Positions 31,993-39,995 of a stretch of DNA of 46,058 nucleotides are shown in pieces. Origin of the DNA: Methanobacterium aggregans (GTDB lineage: Archaea; Methanobacteriota; Methanobacteria; Methanobacteriales; Methanobacteriaceae); the NCBI RefSeq assembly GCF_017874455.1, contig NZ_JAGGLN010000010.1, forward strand, positions 1-46,058. The letters run 5' to 3'. The notes under the pieces were generated by a model, which saw only the letters and a list, made by a program, of their open reading frames with translations, was not told where the DNA came from and ran no database searches. The position numbers were made by a program, and so were the translations under genes. Numbering within the stretch: the first letter of the stretch is position 1; each line of letters opens with the position of its first letter.

Positions 31993-33015
31993 GTGGTTTT
32001 GGAAAACTTCGATATCATTGAGGGTTACGTATCAAAACACTTCCATGTTGAAGGATTCCATTCTACTAAGGAAGGTTCATTTTTTGTTGTTAATGACTAC
32101 CATGCGGATGAATTCTCCCAGCTCGTCCATGAAATGGATGAAATTGGATACATACCATTCATGGAACCCTATAATGGATTTTACAGGATAGGGATAGCTG
32201 AAAAACCAGAGAGGGGTAAATCAAATATTGGGATCAACATCCTCCTTTTTGTTGCAACCATTGCAACCACACTGTACGCTGGCTACACCTTTGGAGGGGA
32301 GAAGATCTGGGATGCTGTGGCATTTTCTGCAGCCATAATCGCAATTCTCGGCACACATGAAACAGCCCACTTCGCTGCAGCAAGAAAACACGGTGTTGAT
32401 GCAACACTACCATATTTCGTACCTGCGCCCACACTCATAGGAACATTTGGGGCAGTGATAAACGTAAAATCTCCAATACCAACAAAGAATGCCCTTTTTG
32501 ACCTTGGTTTCAGTGGACCTGTTGCAGGGATAATTGTGGCAGTTCCAGTTCTCATCATGGGTATTATGTTGTCATCTGTGATCCCTGCCAAAGCAGGAGC
32601 ACTCACATTCGACCCACCCCTTTTGATGAGCATCTTCATTTACCTTTTACTTCCTCCAATACCTGCAGGCTACGGTTTAAACTTGCATCCTGTGGCATTT
32701 GCAGGATGGGTGGGTATCATCGTCACCATGCTGAACCTCATGCCTGTGGCCTTCCTTGATGGAGGTCATATCTCAAGGTCACTCTTTGATGAGGGGATCC
32801 ACAAAGTCATATCCATCTTAGGAATAGCTGTAACACTGATCCTTGGATGGATACCCATGGCAATATTGATGTTCGTAGTTCTCTTTGCAACCAAAAGACA
32901 TCCAGGAGCCCTTGACAATGTTTCGGGGATCACAAAATGGAGGAAGTTCATGGCAGTGTTTGTGCTTTTGGTTTTCATACTCTGCCTTTCACCTGTTCCA
33001 GGGGGTTCCTTGTGA
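31993..33015 (+). CDS. Site-2 protease family (M50) membrane metalloprotease
   Basis: A 340-residue intramembrane zinc protease with about seven membrane helices. The zinc motif HETAH lies at residues 122-126 within the helix AIIAILGTHETAHFAAA, and the third ligand region NLMPVAFLDGGH at 248-259. Residues 1-75 form a soluble domain with no clear homologue. Such enzymes cut membrane-tethered substrates, often in stress or regulatory cascades; no substrate is evident here. The start is non-ATG: GTG 31993 is used, but TTG 31999 fits TGGAAG spacing better. It lies close behind the sulfur-carrier gene (77 bases). Confidence 0.87.
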   Translation: MVLENFDIIEGYVSKHFHVEGFHSTKEGSFFVVNDYHADEFSQLVHEMDEIGYIPFMEPYNGFYRIGIAEKPERGKSNIGINILLFVATIATTLYAGYTFGGEKIWDAVAFSAAIIAILGTHETAHFAAARKHGVDATLPYFVPAPTLIGTFGAVINVKSPIPTKNALFDLGFSGPVAGIIVAVPVLIMGIMLSSVIPAKAGALTFDPPLLMSIFIYLLLPPIPAGYGLNLHPVAFAGWVGIIVTMLNLMPVAFLDGGHISRSLFDEGIHKVISILGIAVTLILGWIPMAILMFVVLFATKRHPGALDNVSGITKWRKFMAVFVLLVFILCLSPVPGGSL

Positions 33016-33234
33016 ATAAAAAAAATCCATAGAATTAACTTTATTAAAATAATTAAATCATTAAATTAATTGAATTCAGGATAATCAAATCAATTCAAAC
33101 ATTATAAAATAATATGTAAAAAATAGGTTGTAACAGCTTCAATAAGTAAAAAAAATAATATTAAAAAAAGATATTTTTAAAGGATATCCCTTTTTAAAAT
33201 GATAATTTGATGTTAAAATTTTTAGAGGTTTAAA

Positions 33235-34095
33235 ATGAAAGTTCACTACGAATGCGCACCATGCTTCCTCAGACAGGCCAGAGAGGCCCTGGATCTTGCA
33301 ACGGATGATGAAGACTTAAAAATGAAGGTTACAGAGAAAATACTAACTATGCTGTCGGAAAATTTCCATGAAGGAGCAGTTTCAAACGTTCTTGGAACTG
33401 ATATGCACAGAACAATAAAACATGAAACTGGAAACAGGGATCCTTACAGCCGTGAACGGGTGATATGCAATGAAATTGCCCTTAAATTCCTCCCGGAAGT
33501 TGAGAGGATAGTTAAGGAAAACGATGGTCTTGAAAGTTATCTGAAAGCTGCAATCGCAGGTAACGTCATAGATTTTGGAGCCCTGGGCCTGAACTCAGAT
33601 ATGGAATCACTCATAACTGAAACCATGAGGAAGGATTTTGCAGTGGATGATTCAGGGGAACTTGAAGAGGCACTTAAAAACTCAAGTACAGTTTTATACC
33701 TTGCAGACAATGTTGGAGAAATAGTGTTTGACAAGTTACTCATAAAGAAGCTTAAAGAGTACGATGTTAAGGTCACAGTTGCACTGAAGGAGAAACCAAT
33801 CTTAAACGATGCATGTATTCCAGATGCCCTGAGCATTGGTTTGGACGAAGTTGCAGAACTTGCATCAACAGGTACAGATTCCATTGGAGTTATCTACGGT
33901 GATGTTTCAGAGGAATTCAAGGAACTCCTTCAGGCCTCTGACATGGTGATAGCCAAGGGCCTTGGAAACTACGAAGGCCTTACAGAAATGGATCTTGGGG
34001 ATAAACCAGTTTTCTCCCTCTTGAATGCTAAATGTGAACCTGTTGCACGCAGTATAGGTGTTGCTGTGGGAGATAACGTGCTTTTAAGGCTCTGA
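33235..34095 (+). CDS. DUF89 family protein (metal-dependent damage-control phosphatase type)
   Basis: A 286-residue soluble protein of the archaeal DUF89 branch. The N-terminal CAPCFLRQAREAL and the C-terminal NAKCEPVARSIGVAVGDNVLLRL are typical. The central LADNVGEIVFDKLLI and KGLGNYEGL segments supply the Asp and Asn that bind metal in DUF89 phosphatases. Members hydrolyse reactive or damaged phosphate metabolites such as sugar phosphates or phosphopantetheine derivatives; the archaeal substrate is not known to me. GAGGTTT precedes the ATG. It appears to be a single gene. Confidence 0.87.
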   Translation: MKVHYECAPCFLRQAREALDLATDDEDLKMKVTEKILTMLSENFHEGAVSNVLGTDMHRTIKHETGNRDPYSRERVICNEIALKFLPEVERIVKENDGLESYLKAAIAGNVIDFGALGLNSDMESLITETMRKDFAVDDSGELEEALKNSSTVLYLADNVGEIVFDKLLIKKLKEYDVKVTVALKEKPILNDACIPDALSIGLDEVAELASTGTDSIGVIYGDVSEEFKELLQASDMVIAKGLGNYEGLTEMDLGDKPVFSLLNAKCEPVARSIGVAVGDNVLLRL

Positions 34096-34256
34096 ATATC
34101 TCCATTTATTTATTCACTTATTTACTCATTTATTCATTTTTTGAAAACCTTAACCTCATATCACATATTTTAGAATCAGTAAATATTTTAAAATCAGTAA
34201 AGAGTTAAATCCTCAAATCAGTAATTTACTTATTTTATTGTGATGATTTATGATCC

Positions 34257-34679
34257 ATGAAGAAGTTGTTCATTGCATTAATTGGACTCGTAGTTTTAAC
34301 AGCTGTATTATACGGATTTTCAACTTTTAAAGGAGAAACAACAAATACAAGTACTGAATCTTTGAAATGGAGTACTGATCTTAACTCATCCCTAGAAGAA
34401 GCCAAAAATACGGATAAACTGGTTTTCATAGATTTCTATGCGGACTGGTGTCCCTACTGCAAGGAGCTTGATGAAAAAACCTTTCCAGATGCCAGGGTTC
34501 AGCAGAAACTAAGTCAGAACTACGTTGCAGTTAAGGTTAACACAGACAACAACCCAGAACTTGCCTCCAAGTACAAGATATACGGACTTCCCACAGTGGT
34601 CATCTTAAATTCAGATGGGCAGGAATTAAAACGATACAGTGGATATATAACTTCAGATGAACTTTTAAACATACTTTAA
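34257..34679 (+). CDS. Membrane-anchored thioredoxin-like protein
   Basis: A 140-residue protein with one N-terminal helix (residues 4-22) anchoring a thioredoxin fold outside the cytoplasmic membrane. The active site is WCPYC (C65, C68) in DFYADWCPYCKELDEKTF, and the cis-proline lies in YGLPTVVIL. It resembles the C-terminal domain of DsbD. The next gene, 33 bases on, is a CcdA-type membrane protein, so the two together rebuild a DsbD-like relay that brings reducing power across the membrane. Target proteins are unknown. Confidence 0.9.
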   Translation: MKKLFIALIGLVVLTAVLYGFSTFKGETTNTSTESLKWSTDLNSSLEEAKNTDKLVFIDFYADWCPYCKELDEKTFPDARVQQKLSQNYVAVKVNTDNNPELASKYKIYGLPTVVILNSDGQELKRYSGYITSDELLNIL

Positions 34680-34712
34680 GTTTTAAAAAAATTGTTCTAG
34701 GAGTAAAATATT

Positions 34713-35321
34713 ATGAATGTAGGTTTTGTGGTTTCATTTTCTGCAGGAGTAGCATCCGTACTTTCTCCCTGTGTTTTACCATTGATACCAATAGTGGTGG
34801 GTCATTCAATTGTTAAAAAAGAATTATCCCAAACAGCATCATTCGTAGCAGGATTTTTCACGATTTTTACAGTTATAACTCTCTTAACAGTTCTATTCAC
34901 AGCTGCAATAAATCATTACCTTATTTACTTCAGGATAGTTGCATCCTTACTTATAATTGGCGTTGGAATGTTCTTTTTAGTTAATAAAAATATTTTAAGA
35001 TTCTCTCACACACCCAAAAATAAAACTAAACGTTCAGAACCATTTTTCATGGGTTTATTAACATGCCTTGCATGGTCACCATGCTATGGTCCGTACATAG
35101 TGGCAGTGGCAGCCTACAGTGCATCAACAGGAAACATGCTCTTCAGCACCATTAACATGGTCCTTTTTGCAGGAGGATTCTCATTAACACTGTTTTTAGT
35201 GGCATTTACAGCTTCTAAGATAAACTTTGAGAAAATAATCAGATATTCTAATGGAATAAGAACAGTTTCAGGTATTTTAATTATTATTGCAGGAACATAC
35301 ATGTTAATTGGTCTTATCTGA
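34713..35321 (+). CDS. CcdA/DsbD-type thiol:disulfide transmembrane protein
   Basis: A 202-residue protein with six helices. The two redox cysteines are at 20 (SVLSPCVLPLIPI) and 124 (LAWSPCYGPYIV), each in the family context SPCxxP and SPCxGP; a third cysteine is at 118. It passes electrons from a cytoplasmic thioredoxin to the extracytoplasmic thioredoxin-like partner upstream. AGGAGT precedes the ATG. Although often labelled cytochrome c biogenesis, nothing in this window points to cytochrome c, and hydrogenotrophic Methanobacteriales lack cytochromes. Confidence 0.9.
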   Translation: MNVGFVVSFSAGVASVLSPCVLPLIPIVVGHSIVKKELSQTASFVAGFFTIFTVITLLTVLFTAAINHYLIYFRIVASLLIIGVGMFFLVNKNILRFSHTPKNKTKRSEPFFMGLLTCLAWSPCYGPYIVAVAAYSASTGNMLFSTINMVLFAGGFSLTLFLVAFTASKINFEKIIRYSNGIRTVSGILIIIAGTYMLIGLI

Positions 35322-35438
35322 TATTCCTTCAATATCATGAACTAGAGTACATGATTGGATATGGGATGGCACTTAACTCTCATCACAGATTCATAACAAT
35401 TTAAATTCATCCAGATAATTTGTAGGAAGGGAAAATCA

Positions 35439-36257
35439 ATGAAAATAGGTTTTTTAGGATTCGGAGAGGTTGCATCAAGTCTATCCAGGGGTCTTGTGGA
35501 TCATGGAGTTGATGTTTACACCTGTGTTGAAGGCAGAAGCTCCAGAACACGGGAAAATGCAGAGAAGATCGGTGTTAATCTTTGCAGTACAAACATGGAA
35601 GTTGCAGAGATTTCAGACATAACCATATCTGCAGTGGTACCTTCAAGGGCTGTTGAAGTTGCAGAGGAAGTTTCAAACCACTGCAGGGGAATCTATGTGG
35701 ACATGAACAACGTGTCCCCTGAAACTGTGAAGCAGGCACTGGGTTTTATAAAAAAGGGGAGAGTTGTTGATGCATCCTTAATGGGATCCATCATCAAAAA
35801 CGGTTTGAATGTCCCAATAGCTGCATCAGGGCCGTGTGCGGGTGAATTTGCAGAACTCAACCATTACGGTATGAATATAGATGTTGTGGGCACAGATACA
35901 GGTCAGGCATCAGCTCTGAAAATGTTGAGGAGTATATACACCAAGGGAGTTTCAGCCCTCATTTTTGAGGCATTTTCAACGGCCCATAAGATGGGGGTGG
36001 ATGAAGAGTTAATGAAGTACCTTCAGAAAACTGAGTGCCCGGGTTTTAAGGATGCTGCAGTTTCAAGGATCATAAACAGCACCTACCATGCCCAAAGAAA
36101 ATCTGATGAGATGGAGGAGGTGCTGCAGTTTTTGAGAGAATACACAGAACCTGTAATGACTCATGCAACCTCTGCTTTCTTTAAAATGATTTCAAAGAAG
36201 ATTGATTTAACTGAAAAACCTGAAGATTACAGGGATATTTTTCAGGAACTTAAATAG
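35439..36257 (+). CDS. NAD(P)-binding 6-phosphogluconate-dehydrogenase-like protein
   Basis: A 272-residue protein with an N-terminal Rossmann domain (GFLGFGEVASSLSRGL, residues 3-18; catalytic-type segment VDASLMGSIIKNGLNVPIAASGP near 110-132) and an all-helical C-terminal domain of the DUF1932 kind (MLRSIYTKGVSALIFEAFSTAHKMG). It belongs to the beta-hydroxyacid dehydrogenase superfamily; the usual GGPxxG motif is changed to SGPCAG. Substrate is not known. AGGAAGGG precedes the ATG. It is 117 bases after the CcdA gene and probably separate. Confidence 0.87.
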   Translation: MKIGFLGFGEVASSLSRGLVDHGVDVYTCVEGRSSRTRENAEKIGVNLCSTNMEVAEISDITISAVVPSRAVEVAEEVSNHCRGIYVDMNNVSPETVKQALGFIKKGRVVDASLMGSIIKNGLNVPIAASGPCAGEFAELNHYGMNIDVVGTDTGQASALKMLRSIYTKGVSALIFEAFSTAHKMGVDEELMKYLQKTECPGFKDAAVSRIINSTYHAQRKSDEMEEVLQFLREYTEPVMTHATSAFFKMISKKIDLTEKPEDYRDIFQELK

Positions 36258-36349
36258 TTCAGTGTGATGGTTCATTAAATTTATAGTAAATGGAGAACAA
36301 ATAAAAGAACAACTGATATTATTGATAATCCAGTTAACAGGTGCATCTT

Positions 36350-36565
36350 ATGAGGAATGAGCATATTAAAGAGTGCAGAGAATCTTTGATGAAACTCATA
36401 GGTCGTAAAATAGTTGACATCAGACTTAAAAGCAGGGATCGTGGCTGCTGGAGGTTCTATGTTGATACTGATGATGGTGAATTCATACTGACCTTCTGCA
36501 AGGAATGGGACTGTCCTGCAGTTGAACACAGGGAAGAACATGGATCAGATGAATCAGACGACTAA
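36350..36565 (+). CDS. Small conserved-looking protein of unknown function
   Basis: A 71-residue acidic protein, MRNEHIKECRESLMKLIGRK at the start, with a predicted helix (residues 1-18) followed by an antiparallel strand region (KIVDIRLKSRDRGCWRFYVDTDDGEFILTFCKEWDCP) and a highly acidic tail (EEHGSDESDD). Three cysteines (C29-like in RGCW, FCKEWDC) could be redox or metal sites. I do not recognise it. ATG 36350 is chosen over in-frame GTG 36341 because AGGTGC lies before it. Codon use and the ordered strand pattern argue that it is real. Confidence 0.65.
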   Translation: MRNEHIKECRESLMKLIGRKIVDIRLKSRDRGCWRFYVDTDDGEFILTFCKEWDCPAVEHREEHGSDESDD

Positions 36566-36922
36566 ACCCATCCGTTTGCTCTGAATTATTCTTATTCTAA
36601 CTTATATCCTTAATCTATTCTAACTCCTATCCTTACAATCTATTTTAACTGCACTATGTGAATACAGTTAATTCTAAAGGTTTTATTTTTAAAATTAGAT
36701 TTAAAATTAGATAAAAATATCAATAACAGTTCTTTTTTATTTAATATTCAATATTACTCCGTTAAAAGAGGCCGGGTTTTTCAGGATTTTTTTTTGATTG
36801 GGAATGATGAAAAAAAGGTTATGAGAGATTACAATAGGGAGTGTTAATTGATGCACGTCTCCAAATCTCCACAGGTACACATGGCTTTCGCTTAGCCAAA
36901 AAACATCAAAAAAACACCAAAA
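36566..36922. other. Spacer with short repeats, T-rich runs and a GC-rich island
   Basis: No gene is seen. TATTCTAACTTATATCCTTA (36593) and TATTCTAACTCCTATCCTTA (36616) then TATTTTAACT (36641) form a small tandem repeat. Long T runs lie near 36786-36795. A GC-rich island at about 36850-36898 is described separately. On the minus strand two T-runs at 36902-36918 follow the stop of the nucleotidyltransferase gene and may terminate it. Confidence 0.55.
36850..36898. ncRNA. GC-rich island with hairpin, possible small RNA
   Basis: About 50 bases of roughly even base composition stand out in a very AT-rich spacer. TGGCT (36882-36886) and AGCCA (36894-36898) form a perfect stem with a 7-base loop, and TCTCC is repeated at 36858 and 36866. 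No open frame covers it on either strand. No known RNA family is recognised. Confidence 0.25.
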
Positions 36923-38221
36923 TCAGTGTCCATCACCAACGAATATTCTGATCCTCCATCCTTCTTCTTTTTCAATTAACTTTGAAGTTAGGGGTATGAA
37001 CTGTGAATCAACAAGCAGTCTGAGGTACGTTGCAAAGAGTGCAGGCAGTTTCAGAGGACTTTTTATCTTACGATCCTCGGCACGGATCTCAGAGCATAGT
37101 CTGTCCCTGTTGTCAACGTAGATGGAAGCTTCCATACCATTCTCAAGGGATTCTAATTCAAAGCTTCGAAGGTGCATCCCGCCATCAAAGGAATAAGGCG
37201 GTTTTTCACCTATTCTATCACCTTTTCTGAACATCTTGTGCGCCTCTGAAGATGGAACTCCTTTCCTGGCCTTGGATGATACGTACCATGCCCTTTCAAT
37301 CACCTTTTCAACTGTCTGATCCGGAGGTATGATCCCATCCTTCTGGTACCTCTTTATTAGGTCGTAAACTTCCCTTCGGGTCACATCCTCCTCAACAGCA
37401 CTTATTGCAAGTCTGGTGAGAACAGGACCGTAGCCAGCCATACGCAGTGAAGCCCAGATCTGGTCTTCGTACTTGTAACTCCTCCCTTTAACAACTGCAT
37501 TAACAGCATCAGCACTCATATGGGCAATGTTGTTGAGTTTAGGCCGGGAATATGTGTTGAACCTCTTTGTGACCACCTTCATGTTTCTTTCTCCAGGAAT
37601 ATTTCCCTTTCTTATTTCCTCCTCGAGTATATGGATGGTTGAGTCTGGAAGGAACTTAGCAGCACTTTCAGGTATTTTCATGTTGTTTTCAATTATTTCA
37701 CGCCTTATAACCCTTCCAGATATTTTTTCACCCCCAACGCTTTCCTCGGGTATGATGTGGAACTTCAACTTCTTATGGTACTTCTTGTAGAGAAACTCGT
37801 TAACAGCAAACCAGCGTATAACATTCCTGTTGGGCAAATTTCGGGGTATACCACTGAATATTCCCTTTTTGGCGAATTTAGCTGCGTAGCCTTGTATGGA
37901 TTTTGGGGATACGTTTGCAGCATCAACATAATCCACCACACCATCCTCTATCATCATGGCTATCCTTATGGGTACGGTGTAAGCCATTGTAAGGCGGTGG
38001 TGCAGCCCTTCTATGGGTACGATCCTGTCTGCACCTGCTTCAAGCGCCATTCGGCTTCGAGCTTCGTAGGATGCAAAAAAAGGGGCATGATTAGCACTGT
38101 AACCCTTGTTGAGATAAATAACAAGTTCTTCACCCTTCTTATCCGCAAGTCGGCGGCCTTTCTGTATCAATTTAACGTGTCCCTTATGAACAGGGTCAAA
38201 ATCAGCACTGATTCCTATCAT
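36923..38221 (-). CDS. HIGH-type nucleotidyltransferase with long C-terminal extension
   Basis: A 432-residue protein. Residues 1-200 form a nucleotidyltransferase domain like tRNA(Met) cytidine acetate ligase and pantetheine-phosphate adenylyltransferase: FDPVHKGH (HxGH at residues 12-15) and KISGRVIRREI, the counterpart of the ISSTxIR motif. Residues about 220-432 are an unrecognised extension with YSRPKLNNIAHMSADAVN, a helical stretch and a beta-rich end. ATG 38221 is preferred; the frame is open ten residues further but AAGGA lies just upstream of this ATG. TmcAL-like tRNA acetylation, or a cofactor adenylyltransferase, are both possible; I cannot decide. Confidence 0.78.
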   Translation of the reverse strand: MIGISADFDPVHKGHVKLIQKGRRLADKKGEELVIYLNKGYSANHAPFFASYEARSRMALEAGADRIVPIEGLHHRLTMAYTVPIRIAMMIEDGVVDYVDAANVSPKSIQGYAAKFAKKGIFSGIPRNLPNRNVIRWFAVNEFLYKKYHKKLKFHIIPEESVGGEKISGRVIRREIIENNMKIPESAAKFLPDSTIHILEEEIRKGNIPGERNMKVVTKRFNTYSRPKLNNIAHMSADAVNAVVKGRSYKYEDQIWASLRMAGYGPVLTRLAISAVEEDVTRREVYDLIKRYQKDGIIPPDQTVEKVIERAWYVSSKARKGVPSSEAHKMFRKGDRIGEKPPYSFDGGMHLRSFELESLENGMEASIYVDNRDRLCSEIRAEDRKIKSPLKLPALFATYLRLLVDSQFIPLTSKLIEKEEGWRIRIFVGDGH

Positions 38222-38532
38222 TTTACACAATTCCTTGTAACAATTCTTCAAAATTTACTTAAATATCATATAACTGTTTATCAATTAATTAATGGGAGTT
38301 TATTTCTTCAATAGTTATTAAATCCATTTATAATCCTTTAAATTTAAAATATTTAATGAAACATTCACTAATTAAGGTTGTATGCAGGCCTATTTAATAA
38401 GTTTCATTATTTTTTAAACTATTTTAAAAAAAATTCTTATTTAAATGTAAGTTAAATTAAATGGGGCAGGATAAATTCAAAACTATCTGAAATGAGATGG
38501 TCCTAATTATCTAAAAGGAGAACAATGTTCCA
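38222..38532 (-). other. AT-rich spacer between nucleotidyltransferase and ThrE-type genes
   Basis: No gene or stable hairpin is seen. AT-rich with TTTAAAATATTTAA-like stretches near 38341-38356 that could serve as a TATA box for the nucleotidyltransferase gene on the minus strand, though distance (over 110 bases) is long. Confidence 0.4.
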
Positions 38533-39780
38533 TCAGATTATTCTCCTATTTTTCAATGGCTCTGTAACAACTGCACCCACAAGGAGACCAAGGGATATTG
38601 AAACTATGGTCAGGATCATGAGCAGACCACTTGTAACTGATGCAGACAAGTTTTGACCTGCAAGGGTTGCAAGGCTGATAAAACCCAGAGAACCAGGAAC
38701 TAAAACCCAGAATGCAGGTAAAATTGAAACGAAGCTGGGTGTTTTATGTTCACCCTGTTCTATGATCGTACCGCTGACTGCCATAAGCAGGGACCCCACG
38801 AAACCTCCAAAAAAACCTCCTATCAAATAATTACCGATTTGCTGTCCAATAAAAGCTATGTAAAGAATTAGAATAACCCATGGTAAATCTTTGCTGCGTA
38901 TGGACATGAAAAGGTACATTCCAACTGCAAATATTAAAATTCCAAGGTAAGGAGCCCACCAACCAAGTGTTGCAGATTTTAGGACAACGAGTTCCTGGCT
39001 GGGCAGACCCATTATCTGAAGTCCGAGGATAACGCCGAAAAGGAGGAGTAAAAGGATTGCAGCACCGTAGATAACCCTGCTTGCACCTGAAACAATCTCA
39101 CCGGATGCAAGTTCGAACATACCTGTTGTGAGGGTTGCACCCGGCAGGAAGTATGCAAGGGATGGAATGAGCATAACGAAGGATCCAACTATTAACCCTT
39201 CTTTAACTCCCCAGAAGAACAGGCAAGAAACGAGTAACGCAGCCGTTACAGGGAGTATAAGTGAAAATTGAGATTTATTTTCTCCAAAAAGGATTAAAGT
39301 ACCGACCAGCCCACCTAAAATTCCTGAAGCTAAGAGCTGTTCTGGTGAAGGTTGCATGAGTAATCCAATACCCACTGAAAACAGGATGTAGCCCACAATT
39401 ATTCCAAGTGGTCCAAAAAGATGTTTTTCAGACAGTATTTCCTTTATACGTTTAACTCCCTCTTTGGGATCTAGTTCAGCATTCTCTGCCTTGTAGATCA
39501 GTTCATACAATTCAGAGACCTGATTTAATGGTATGAGTCCAGGTTTTGGGTTAGCTGCAGTGATGGGCGCAGATTCATGCTCACCAATCTTTATAAGGAT
39601 CATGGTGGGGAAAACCAATATCTCAGATTCCACACGGTATGCGGAGGCAATTCTCTTCAATATGGCAGTTACATCCACAACTGATATGCCTGCAGAGGCC
39701 AGAGCTTTCCCTAATTTTGTTAAAAATTCAAGAAGACCTGATGGTACTTCAGTTCCTTTCATTAACTCATCCTTCAACAT
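38533..39780 (-). CDS. Threonine/serine exporter family protein (ThrE type)
   Basis: A 415-residue membrane protein with about ten helices. The soluble N-terminal domain (residues 14-130: LGKALASAGISVVDVTAILKRIASAYRVE...) is the DUF1212/ThrE domain, and a second five-helix ThrE_2-like half follows (from about residue 270). Both halves fused in one chain is the ThrE layout. Export of threonine or serine is taken from the family; substrate here is unproven. The start is uncertain: ATG 39780, or ATG 39762 with AAGGATGA just upstream. It stands alone. Confidence 0.88.
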   Translation of the reverse strand: MLKDELMKGTEVPSGLLEFLTKLGKALASAGISVVDVTAILKRIASAYRVESEILVFPTMILIKIGEHESAPITAANPKPGLIPLNQVSELYELIYKAENAELDPKEGVKRIKEILSEKHLFGPLGIIVGYILFSVGIGLLMQPSPEQLLASGILGGLVGTLILFGENKSQFSLILPVTAALLVSCLFFWGVKEGLIVGSFVMLIPSLAYFLPGATLTTGMFELASGEIVSGASRVIYGAAILLLLLFGVILGLQIMGLPSQELVVLKSATLGWWAPYLGILIFAVGMYLFMSIRSKDLPWVILILYIAFIGQQIGNYLIGGFFGGFVGSLLMAVSGTIIEQGEHKTPSFVSILPAFWVLVPGSLGFISLATLAGQNLSASVTSGLLMILTIVSISLGLLVGAVVTEPLKNRRII

Positions 39781-39995
39781 TAATCTTTAGTTGTTTCTTA
39801 TCCTTGAAACATTTTGTTTTTTATGTTTTGAAATAAGTTCAAGGGGCATTAGGTCATTAGAACTTCATTTCAACTTGAATATTGACTAATGAAATATTGG
39901 TTAATAAAAAAAGAGAATATTTATGAATAAAAAGTTAACTAGGATCAACTTGAGTAAAGAGAGATTAATATTATAAATTTTAAGGGGTCATGATA

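Noticed and set aside
34713..35321. Evidence for cytochrome c biogenesis
   Set aside because: CcdA-like proteins serve general thiol transfer; no CxxCH haem protein or haem-handling gene is present.
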